Origin: Deltaproteobacteria bacterium
GTDB lineage: Bacteria; Myxococcota; Kuafuiibacteriia; Kuafuiibacteriales; Kuafuiibacteriaceae
NCBI GenBank assembly: GCA_020632995.1
Contig: JACKEN010000004.1
Span: 310,001-374,000 of the forward strand
Direction: 5' to 3'
DNA length: 64,000 nucleotides
Both the position numbers and the translations under genes were made by a program. Below, in pieces: positions 1 to 7,273 of this stretch (positions are counted from its first letter, which is position 1; each line of letters starts with the position of its first letter). The notes beneath the pieces are model-generated. The model saw only the letters and a program-made list of their open reading frames with translations. It was not told where the DNA came from and made no database searches.

Positions 1-51
1 GGTGATGCAAGCTGTCCTGCCGAAGCGCATGCGGGGGTCTAGCCCGGGGCG

Positions 52-504
52 GTGGCCAAGGCGGCCGACGGGCTGGCCGAGCAGATCTCGGTGCTCGACG
101 AGCAGATCCAGCAGCTGGCCGAGCGGCGCGAGGACGTCCGGCGCGGCCTGGTGGACGCGGTGCTCCTGAAGTGGCCGGAGCTCACCAACCCCTATCACCC
201 CCGCGCCCGCGCCCTCCTCGCGGGCGACGCGGCCGAGGTGGTGACCTTCGTGAAGCGCCAGCGCCGCCTGGATCAGCTGATGGCGATGGACCGCTCCATC
301 AGCGCGCTCGACCACCGTCTCCTCCTCCACCAGCGCCGCGCGGCCCGGCTCGAGCGCTGGCTCCGCGCCGCCCAGCGGGTCGCGAACGAGGCCGCCCTGC
401 GCGCGGGGGGCGACACCGCCCGGGTGGCCGCGCTCGACGCCCTCAACGCGTGCGAGGCCCTGGCCCCGGTGAAGACGCCAGGAGCTCCGCCAGCCAGTCC
501 ATGA
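52..504 (+). CDS. Small coiled-coil hypothetical protein
   Basis: I do not recognise a family. The 150-residue product is Ala/Arg/Leu-rich and mostly helical: residues about 8-35 and 80-115 look like amphipathic or coiled-coil helices, and there is no signal peptide or membrane segment. The start is GTG at 52, because an in-frame TAG lies at 40-42; a short Gly/Pro-rich tail ends the protein. The last 62 bases overlap the 3' end of the convergent LysR gene, so the true stop or the reality of the tail is uncertain. Bases 1-42 could be the end of an upstream gene but are too short to call. Confidence 0.55.
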   Translation: MAKAADGLAEQISVLDEQIQQLAERREDVRRGLVDAVLLKWPELTNPYHPRARALLAGDAAEVVTFVKRQRRLDQLMAMDRSISALDHRLLLHQRRAARLERWLRAAQRVANEAALRAGGDTARVAALDALNACEALAPVKTPGAPPASP

Positions 505-1360
505 ACACCCGGACCCGCCGCGAGAGGTTGCGGCGGTGGGGGTACACGATCGAGACCGGCATCGGCTCGGCCCGCAGCCGCGGCAACACCTCGACCAGCT
601 CGCCCGCCTCGATGTGCGCATCGAGCCCCAGCCACGGCGACTGGATGATCCCGAGCCCTGCAAGGCAGGCTGCGATATAGGCCTCCGCGTTGTTCACCAC
701 CACCCGCCCCGCCATCGCCAACGTCTGGTAGCCCTCGTCGGTGGGGTACTCGAACCCGTCGGGCCGCTGTCCGAGGGTGCTGGCGTAGTGCACGAGCTGG
801 TGGCGGGCCAGATCGCGGAGCCCCCGCGGGCGGCCGTGGGCCGCGAGGTACCCGGGGCTCGCCACGTTGATCACCTCCATGCTCCCGATGCGCCGGGCCA
901 CCAGCCCCGAGTCGCCCAGGTTCCCCACCCGCACCACGCAGTCGTAGCCCTCGGTCACCAGGTCCACCGCGCGGTCCGTGGTGCCGAGCTCGAGGGTGAG
1001 CTCAGGGTGCTCGGCCAGGAACGCGGGGAGGGCGGGGATGAAGCGCAGGCGCGCCATCCGGCTCGGCAGGTCGACCCGGATGCGCCCCACCAGCCCCTGC
1101 CGCGGATCCCGGAACAGGCCCTCCAGCTCGTCCACGTCGCTCAACAGGTCCCGGCAGCGCTCGTAGAAGACGTGGCCGTCCTGGGTGAGCTCCACCCGGC
1201 GCGTGGTGCGGTGCAGGAGCCGGGCCCCAACCCGCTCCTCCAGCCGCTGCACCGCCCCCGACACCGTGGCCTTGGGGAGCCCGAGGCCCTGGGCGGCCCG
1301 GGTGAAGCTCTTCAGCTCCGCCACCCTCATGAACACCCCCATCTCCTGGAGTCGATCCAT
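443..1360 (-). CDS. LysR-family transcriptional regulator
   Basis: This is a DNA-binding regulator of 305 residues, the usual LysR length. The N-terminal winged helix-turn-helix (about residues 5-65) contains the typical FTRAAQGLGLPKATVSGAVQRLEERVGARLLHRTTR stretch, split here as FTRAAQGLGLPKATVSGAV followed by QRLEERVGARLLHRTTR. It is followed by a periplasmic-binding-protein-like effector domain (about 90-295). It starts at ATG 1360 and is divergent from the short-chain dehydrogenase at 1447, the classic arrangement of a LysR regulator with its target. The 86-base gap holds a TGTTC-N9-GAACA inverted repeat. The target and inducer are inferred, not shown. Confidence 0.93.
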   Translation of the reverse strand: MDRLQEMGVFMRVAELKSFTRAAQGLGLPKATVSGAVQRLEERVGARLLHRTTRRVELTQDGHVFYERCRDLLSDVDELEGLFRDPRQGLVGRIRVDLPSRMARLRFIPALPAFLAEHPELTLELGTTDRAVDLVTEGYDCVVRVGNLGDSGLVARRIGSMEVINVASPGYLAAHGRPRGLRDLARHQLVHYASTLGQRPDGFEYPTDEGYQTLAMAGRVVVNNAEAYIAACLAGLGIIQSPWLGLDAHIEAGELVEVLPRLRAEPMPVSIVYPHRRNLSRRVRVFMDWLAELLASSPGPGPRTR

Positions 1361-1372
1361 CGGCTCGAGGAT

Positions 1373-1391
1373 TGTTCCGCCTGAGTGAACA
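1373..1391. promoter_or_regulatory. Inverted repeat in LysR/SDR divergent promoter
   Basis: The sequence TGTTC, nine bases, GAACA is a perfect 5-bp-arm inverted repeat sitting between two divergent genes. It matches the general T-N11-A style of LysR operators. It probably binds the adjacent LysR protein; this is inference from position and symmetry only. Confidence 0.4.
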
Positions 1392-1446
1392 GTCTAGCCC
1401 GCTGGTGCATCTTTGTTCGGTCCGCTCCCGCTGGCACCCTGGGTCC

Positions 1447-2210
1447 ATGAGCAACGACACCAAGATCGCCATCATCACCGGGGGCAGCCGTGGCCTGGGC
1501 CGCAACGCCGCCGTCCACCTGGCCCGCCGCGGCGTGGCCAGCATCCTGACCTACAACACCAACCGGGCCGAGGCAGACGCCGCGGTGGCCGAGGTAGAGG
1601 CGGCCGGCGCGAAGGCGGTGGCCCTGCAGCTGGACGTGGGCGAGGCCGCCTCGTTCTCGGACTTCGCGGGCGCGGTCGAGGCCAGCCTGAAGGGCACCTT
1701 CGGCCAGGAGCGCTTCGACTTCCTGGTGAACAACGCGGGCATGGGCCTGCACGCGGCGTTCACGGACACCACCGTCGCGGACTTCGACCGGCTGATGAAC
1801 GTCCACCTGAAGGGGCCCTTCTTCCTCACCCAGCGCCTGCTGCCGTTGATGAAGGACGGCGGGCGCATCCTCAACGTGTCAACCGGGCTTGCGCGCTTCA
1901 GCCTCCCCGGCTACGCGGCCTACGCCACCATGAAGGGCGGCGTGGAGGTCCTGACCCGCTACCTCGCGAAGGAGCTCGGGCCGCGCGGGATCACCGTCAA
2001 CACGCTGGCCCCCGGCGCGATCGAGACCGACTTCGGGGCGGCGCGGTGCGCGACAACGCGCAGATCAACGCGATGGTGGCGTCGATGACCGCGCTGGGCC
2101 GGGTGGGCCGCCCCGACGACGTCGGGCGGGCGGTGACCGCGCTCCTCGTCGAGGACGGCGGGTGGATCAATGCGCAACGGATCGAGGTGTCAGGCGGTCA
2201 GGGGCTCTGA
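1447..2210 (+). CDS. SDR-family oxidoreductase (frameshifted near its end)
   Basis: This is an NAD(P)-dependent short-chain dehydrogenase/reductase of about 254 residues when repaired. The Rossmann motif TGGSRGLGR (about residues 12-20), NNAG, the catalytic Ser region NVST and the YATMK active-site Tyr/Lys are all present. Reading from ATG 1447 is continuous to the G run at 2035-2038. There the frame is lost, and the normal C-terminus (GRVGRPDDVGRAVTALL and EVSGGQGL) continues one frame over to TGA 2210. One missing G in that run restores a full-length protein, so a base-calling deletion is more likely than a true pseudogene. It is the presumed target of the divergent LysR regulator. Confidence 0.85.
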
Positions 2211-2388
2211 CTTCGAGAATTGATCTGCGTCAGATCTCCGATGACGCGTTCGTGAAGGCGATTACAGGGCTCAGAATTGATGTCAGTGCGAAGCAAGATC
2301 TTGAGAAATCTCTCATGCGATCCATGAGCTGATCCGCTTGCACAAATCCGCTTCTCTATGTCGTACTAGCGTCACCCATGCAGCGTAG
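2211..2388. other. Low-GC intergenic stretch with palindromes
   Basis: By my count about 50% of bases are G or C, well below the flanks. It contains the perfect inverted repeats GATCTG-cgt-CAGATC (2222-2236) and CTCATG-cgatc-CATGAG (2312-2328), and the palindrome CAAGATCTTG (2294-2303). The 9-base direct repeat AGAATTGAT occurs at 2216 and 2273. A short open frame without a normal start (about 2219-2332, ending at TGA) also runs through it. It could be a regulatory region or a remnant of foreign DNA; I cannot choose. Confidence 0.35.
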
Positions 2389-2514
2389 GTGGTGGCGGTT
2401 TCCGCAACCCAGCTTGACATCGACCTGCTCCGTCCGGAGGAGGTCGTGGTGAGGCGGGTCCGAAGACTCAACGATGCCCTGTGGCGCTTCACGATCCTGG
2501 AGTCCCAGAGATGA
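2389..2514 (+). CDS. Possible small protein coupled to the DUF4388 gene
   Basis: This is a 41-codon open frame starting with GTG (2389 or 2392). It ends in TGA overlapping the ATG of the next gene as ATGA at 2511-2514, the pattern of translational coupling. About 80% of codons end in G or C, as expected for coding DNA in this genome. The product is charged (VVVRRVRRLNDALWRF near its end) with no recognisable family. No strong ribosome site precedes it, so it may instead be a leader or chance frame. Confidence 0.3.
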   Translation: MVAVSATQLDIDLLRPEEVVVRRVRRLNDALWRFTILESQR

Positions 2515-3074
2515 GCGCCGCCCCGATGTCGAACTCCCCCTCGGAAGACGGCCTCTTCACCGCGGTGGAGTACCTCCAGATGGCGAGCCTGGGCAGCCGC
2601 TCCATGATCGTGTCCATCGACAACGGCAACGGCACCGTGGGCGAGATCGTGATGCGCGACGGCGAGCCCTGGTGCGCCAAGGACCGCCTCGGCCATGGCG
2701 AGGCCGCCTTCCTCCGCCTGGTGGCGGCGGACAGCTTCTCAGGCGGGTGCCACGCGACCGTGCGCGGGCTGCGTGGGCCGTTGGCCCCGCGGAACCTGGA
2801 CGGGTCCCTCGAGCACCTCCTGCTCGAGGCCGCACGTACCTGGGACGAGGCCCAGCCGCGCCCCGCGGAGCGGCCGGACAGCAAGGCCCGCCTGAGGCTC
2901 GACTCCTTCGAGTCACTGCTCGAGGCGGGCATCGACGCCCTCCTCTCGAAGTCGTTCAACGACGCCTACGCCGCGTTCTCCGCCGCCGAGGCGGTCCGCG
3001 CGGGCGATCGAGTCGTGCAAGGCAACCTGCGCCGCCTGCGCGACCTCGGCTACGGCGACGACGGCGAGCGCTGA
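2511..3074 (+). CDS. DUF4388 (PATAN) domain protein
   Basis: This is a 187-residue cytoplasmic protein. Residues about 10-85 fit the DUF4388/PATAN domain common in deltaproteobacterial signalling proteins: LFTAVEYLQMASLGSRSMIV, then GEIVMRDGEPWCAKDR and GHGEAAFLRLV. A helical C-terminal part (about 130-185, with FNDAYAAFSAAEAVRAGD) resembles a single TPR-like repeat. ATG 2511 is chosen because GGAG at 2499-2502 lies eight bases upstream; earlier GTG codons lack a site. PATAN domains often mediate protein contacts in response-regulator pathways; the partner is unknown here. A second PATAN protein is encoded at 43971-45044. Confidence 0.8.
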   Translation: MSAAPMSNSPSEDGLFTAVEYLQMASLGSRSMIVSIDNGNGTVGEIVMRDGEPWCAKDRLGHGEAAFLRLVAADSFSGGCHATVRGLRGPLAPRNLDGSLEHLLLEAARTWDEAQPRPAERPDSKARLRLDSFESLLEAGIDALLSKSFNDAYAAFSAAEAVRAGDRVVQGNLRRLRDLGYGDDGER

Positions 3075-3083
3075 CCCGCGACT

Positions 3084-3760
3084 TCAGCAGGCCCGCGCGA
3101 TGCGCTGGTCGATCTCCGAGATCCAGCGCGAGATGCTCCCGGCGCGGATGCTCAGCTTGTTCTGCCCGCTCGGCTCGGACGGCTCGGCGTAGCCCAGCCG
3201 TGCGTCATCGCGGTGCCGGAGGAGGAGGCCCGGGTGACCAGCTCGGCCGCGGTGTCCCCGGCGCGGGGACCCTCAGGCCCTCGACCTCCTCGCGGAGGAC
3301 GTCGAGGCGCTCGGGGTCGTCCTGCCAGAGCCGGGCCCGGCGGCGGTAGAGGGCCTGGCGGCGCCGGATCTCGGCCCGCGCCCCCTCCACCGCGTCCTGC
3401 AGGTCGGCCAGGACGTTGGCCTCGAGCTTGTCGGGGTCCACCCAGAGGAGGCGACACGAGCGGCGCACCGCGTCGGGCAGCAGGCTCGCCGCCACCAGCA
3501 CCAGCACGTCGACCTCGGTGGACAACAGGGCCATCCGGTAGTCGAGGGGCACCGGGCGCAGGACCTCGGCGTTGCGCCCCACCCGCTCCACGTACAGCGC
3601 GGCGCCCTGGGCCACCACCTCGGCCCGGCGCTCCACCGCGGCGCGAGCGGCCTGCCCCCACACCGAGAGCCGAGGCGTCGAGCGCGGCCACGGTGGCCGG
3701 GCGGCGGGGCGCCAGATCGTCGTCGCTGCGGGTGGGGTCGAGGGCCTGCGCGAGCACCAT
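3084..3760 (-). pseudogene. Frame-disrupted gene of unknown function
   Basis: Coding-like sequence runs through all three minus-strand frames. The N-terminus (MVLAQALDPTRSDDDLAPRR) starts at ATG 3760. The frame changes near 3676 to one encoding YVERVGRNAEVLRPVPLDYR and a charged helical part rich in Arg and Glu. It changes again around 3200-3250 to the frame ending GQNKLSIRAGSISRWISEID and TGA at 3084. At least two single-base changes are needed to read through. I do not recognise the family with confidence; the C-terminal stretch faintly recalls sulfotransferase ends. It may be an intact gene spoiled by sequence errors, as in its neighbours. Confidence 0.5.
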
Positions 3761-3979
3761 GCGCTTCGACAAAGCAGGAAGGGTGCCAAGCGGGGCCGGG
3801 TGGAGTGCGCGGCGCGGGCGCGCGAAGAAGGCACGCTTAGAGGCATCGATGCCACGGATCTCGGCGAATGTGAGGCATCGAGGTCTCACTTCGGCGAGGT
3901 CGCGACTGGCGGTCCAGCCGTGTGTAGACACCCCAAGGGCGGTGCAGGTGCACCCGCGCGGAGGGCACCCGCGGGGCGA

Positions 3980-4574
3980 TCAGAGCTTGTTCTCGCGGCG
4001 CTCGACGAGGCGCCGGATGTTGCCGGCGTGGCGGAGGAACACCAAGGCGGTGACCAGGCCGGCCAGGGCCACCACCTCGCGCCGGCCGTCGAGGTAGACC
4101 GCCGCCCCGACGAGGGCCAGGGCCGCCGCGAGCGAGCCCAGGCTCACCACCCGGAACAGGGCGAAGAGGAGCGCGAAGGTGGCGACGGCCACCCCGGTCG
4201 CGGCGGGGGTGAGGGCGGCGAAGACCCCGAGGGCGGTGGCCACCCCCTTGCCGCCCTTGAAGCGCAGGTAGACTGGGGAAGACGTGCCCGAGGATGGCGG
4301 CGAGGCCCGCCCCCGCCTGCACCGCGGGGCCGGCGTCGAGGACCAGGCGGGCCACCAGCACCGGGGTGGCCCCCTTCAGCGCGTCGAGGGCGAGGGTGGC
4401 GATGCCGAGGCCCTTGCCCGCGGTGCGGGCCACGTTGGTGGCGCCGATGTTCCCGCTGCCGGCGGCGCGCACGTCGACCCCGGCCAGCTTGGCCAGGAGG
4501 AGCCCGAAGGGCACCGCCCCGAAGAAGTAGGCCCCCACCAGGAGGCCCCACTCGGCTGGAGTCAGCGCCGGCAC
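3980..4574 (-). CDS. plsY: Acyl-phosphate:glycerol-3-phosphate acyltransferase PlsY (frameshifted)
   Basis: This membrane enzyme transfers an acyl group from acyl-phosphate to glycerol-3-phosphate, the first acylation of phospholipid synthesis. The repaired protein has about 197 residues with five or six hydrophobic segments. The conserved loops are visible: GSGNIGATNVART near residue 40 and, after the frame change, YLRFKGGKGVATALG. Reading from GTG 4574 is continuous to the four-base G run at 4275-4278. Removing one base joins it to the downstream frame ending GNIRRLVERRENKL. The start lies five bases after the stop of the zinc-ribbon gene, so the two are co-transcribed. Confidence 0.88.
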
Positions 4575-4578
4575 GCCA

Positions 4579-5404
4579 TCACCTCACCATCCACAGCATC
4601 AGCGCGAAGCACAGCCACGAGAGCCCCACCAGGAGCCCGGCGTCGCTCTTCCGCACCCCCACGTGGTGCTCGAGCCCGGCCGCGTGGGCCCGGGACGCCG
4701 CCCCCACCGCGAAGGGCAGGCCCGATCAGCGGCACCAGGCCCAGCGCGGCGGGGATGAAGCCGTAGCCCAGCACCCGCGGCAGCCGCCGCGCCACGTCGT
4801 CCGGCGCGTTGGCGAGAGTCAAGCCCAGCCGGTAGATGACGTAGAGGAAGCCCGCGAACGCGAGGGCCGCTGCCCCCGCCCGCCCCGCCTGCTCGGCCGG
4901 GGCGAGGGCGCCGGGCCACACCCAGGCAAACGCCGCCCCCTGCACCGCCCCGGCGGCGGCGAGGATCACCCAGCCCAGCTGCGGCGCGACGCTCGGGCGG
5001 CCGCGCTCCAGGCTCCGGAAGAAGCGCCGGGGCGCGACGAAGAGCCACCCCAGGCGCGGCGGGCCCTCGGCCGCGGGGGGCGGCGGAGGCTCGGGCGGCG
5101 GGGCCGCCTTGAAGCCGGGCACGGCGGGGATCGGCGGGACGGCGGGGAACGCCCGGAGCCGGTGGAGGCCCGGCAAGGCGGTCGGCAACTTGTCCTTCAG
5201 CGCGGCCTCGGCCAGGGTCTCGAACGTGATGTTCGCCTGGCGCGCCCGGCCCTGGTGGCCCTCGGCCCGGGATCGGGGCGCGCCAGAGCTCCCCACCAGC
5301 CGCTGGACGGTGACCTGCACCGGCGCCCCGCAGAACGGGCACGTGAGCGCTCCCCCGCCCACCACCGGGAAGCGCTCCGAGCAGGCTGGGCATCGCGCGA
5401 GCAC
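4579..5404 (-). CDS. Zinc-ribbon plus Yip1-like membrane protein (frameshifted)
   Basis: The repaired product has about 274 residues. An N-terminal zinc ribbon has Cys pairs at about 5/8 and 22/25 (CPAC and CPFC). It is followed by a Pro-rich linker and four hydrophobic segments from about residue 150 on, resembling Yip1-type membrane proteins. GTG 5404 is chosen because the CPxC ribbon normally begins within the first residues. Near the end the frame is lost at the CCC run 4721-4723. Dropping one base gives the expected ending with GLLVGLSWLCFALMLWMVR and a stop at 4579, just ahead of plsY. Its function is unknown; a role in membrane or lipid homeostasis is only suggested by plsY. Confidence 0.65.
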
Positions 5405-5472
5405 GGTCCGAGGTCGAGGATGACCAGCGTGAGCGCCAAAGGGAAGGCCCCCATCGCCCTCCAATCGTTCTG

Positions 5473-6576
5473 TTGTGGACCGCCCCGGCCGGCGCCGCCC
5501 TCCCCTTCGGGGACAGCCTGAAGCTCACCGCCTCGGTGCGGCCCACCGTGCTGGACTACGAGCTCCCCGGGCACCCCACCAAGGTCGGGGCGGGGCACGT
5601 GGGCGCGGTGGGGGATCTGGGGCTGGTGTGGCAGTACGACCGGCACGTGGCGGTGCGCCTCGGGGTGCGCGGGCGCCTCCCCTTCGCGCTCGACTTCCCC
5701 GAGGAGGCGGCGGCCCGCCCCACCTTCGCGGTGGAGCTCATGCCCTTCGGCGACATCGCCCTGATGCGCTTCGGGACCCTGGACCACGACCACGGCTTTC
5801 ACCCCGCGGTGCTCGACGAGGCGCGCTACCGCTACGGCCGCCCGATCGAGGACACCTACAACGCGAGCATCCCGGCCGAGGCCCACCGCGATCTCATGGA
5901 CCTCGCGATGCCGATGGAGAACGGCGGGCAGGTCATCTTGCAGTACGGCGACGTGCGGAGCGAGGTCTACGTGGACTGGCAGCTCCTCGAGACGGCCGAG
6001 CACCGCGAGAAGTTCGCGGTGGGGGTGCTGGGCGAGTACGCCGGCAAGTGGGTGGAGGCGAGCTTTCAGTATCGCCTCGTGCACTACGGCGGGCAGCGCT
6101 TCACCCAGCGCGATCCGATCCGCGCCTCCGGCCTCGACCCGAAGCGCCAGCCCACCACGTTGGCGGTGACCCTGACCCCGAAGCCGCTCCACCTGTCGTG
6201 GTTGCAAGTGGGCTTGCCGCTCGCCTTCATCAACGGGCGGGTGATCCAGACCCCGGGCGCGAGGGAGACCCGGCACTATGGCTTCGAGGTGGGGGTGGAC
6301 GCGACGATGTTCGAGCTGGTGACCCTCGGCTACCGCCTCTGGCTGCCGGACGGCGGCCTCGCGGCCTCGGTGAGCGAAGACGGCGAGCCGGTCTACGCCG
6401 GCCCCCGGAGCCACCGGGCGCGGGTGGGGCTGAGCCAGCAGGTGGGCCCTGCGAAGCTCGAGGGGCGCCTCGACCTCGTGTTCCAGGAGGGGGCGGACAA
6501 GGTGCAGTACCTCACCGTGACCACGGTGACGGTGGCCTGGGAGACGCTGTTGTTCAGCGACGCACCGCTGCCCTGA
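5473..6576 (+). CDS. Probable outer-membrane beta-barrel-like protein
   Basis: No family was recognised. The 367-residue product alternates polar and hydrophobic residues in short stretches rich in Tyr, Trp and Phe (for example VYVDWQLLETAEHREKFAV and WVEASFQYRLVHYGGQ), typical of antiparallel barrel strands. The only in-frame start is TTG 5473. The residues encoded just upstream and at the start (IVLLWTAPAGAA) look like the core and cleavage site of a signal peptide. The true start may therefore be upstream and hidden by another frameshift in this error-prone stretch. It is divergent from the zinc-ribbon gene. Confidence 0.55.
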   Translation: MWTAPAGAALPFGDSLKLTASVRPTVLDYELPGHPTKVGAGHVGAVGDLGLVWQYDRHVAVRLGVRGRLPFALDFPEEAAARPTFAVELMPFGDIALMRFGTLDHDHGFHPAVLDEARYRYGRPIEDTYNASIPAEAHRDLMDLAMPMENGGQVILQYGDVRSEVYVDWQLLETAEHREKFAVGVLGEYAGKWVEASFQYRLVHYGGQRFTQRDPIRASGLDPKRQPTTLAVTLTPKPLHLSWLQVGLPLAFINGRVIQTPGARETRHYGFEVGVDATMFELVTLGYRLWLPDGGLAASVSEDGEPVYAGPRSHRARVGLSQQVGPAKLEGRLDLVFQEGADKVQYLTVTTVTVAWETLLFSDAPLP

Positions 6577-6715
6577 GGCCGCGCTCACGCGCCATGTCCC
6601 TCGGGCAGGGTATCTACCGCGCGTGATCGGCATGCATACGGCCTGCCGGCACGTGCTCGAAACAAGGCTCCCCGCGTTCGGCAAAATTGCGGCTAAATGG
6701 TGCTCGGAGATCCCC

Positions 6716-7273
6716 GTGGGCGAACCATCCGACGTCACCCTGCTCCTCGCGGCGCTGAGAGAGGGCGAAGCCGACGCTGATGAGCGGCTGTTCCTGCGGG
6801 TGTACGCCGAGCTTCGCAAGCTCGCCGGCGCGCGGATGCGGTACGAGCGCGCGGGTCACTCCCTACAGCCCACGGAGATCGTGCACGAGGCCTGGATGCG
6901 GCTCACCCAGGGTGACGTGAGCTGGGAGAACCGCGCGCACTTCTTCGGCGCGGCGGCGGAGGGGATGCGCCGCATCCTGATCGAGCACGCGAGACGACGG
7001 GCGGCTCAAAAGCGCGGTGGCGGACTCCAGCACGTCACATTCGACGAGCTCGCGGTCGCCGCGGTGGATCCCGACGTCGACCTCTTGGCGATGGACGACG
7101 CGCTGAAGGCGCTCGAGGCGCACGACGCTCGCCTCGCCAGCGTGGTCAAGCTCCGCTACTTCGCCGGCATGACGGTCGAGGAGGTCGCGGCAGTGCTCGG
7201 GCAGTCGACCTCCACCGTCAAGCGCGACTGGATCTACGCCCGCGCGTGGCTCTTCGAGCGGATGCAAGAGTGA
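6716..7273 (+). CDS. ECF-type RNA polymerase sigma factor
   Basis: This is a 185-residue sigma-70-like factor of the ECF type that accompanies Ser/Thr kinases in myxobacteria and planctomycetes. Region 2 is seen in RVYAELRKLAGARMRYERAG and the following PTEIVHEAWMRL. Region 4 is seen in LRYFAGMTVEEVAAVLGQS and VKRDWIYARAWL near the end. I chose GTG 6716 because GGAGA at 6706-6710 lies five bases before it and the length then fits the family; upstream ATG codons would add an unrelated tail. Its TGA overlaps the GTG of the kinase gene, so the two are translationally coupled and the kinase probably controls the factor. Confidence 0.9.
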   Translation: MGEPSDVTLLLAALREGEADADERLFLRVYAELRKLAGARMRYERAGHSLQPTEIVHEAWMRLTQGDVSWENRAHFFGAAAEGMRRILIEHARRRAAQKRGGGLQHVTFDELAVAAVDPDVDLLAMDDALKALEAHDARLASVVKLRYFAGMTVEEVAAVLGQSTSTVKRDWIYARAWLFERMQE

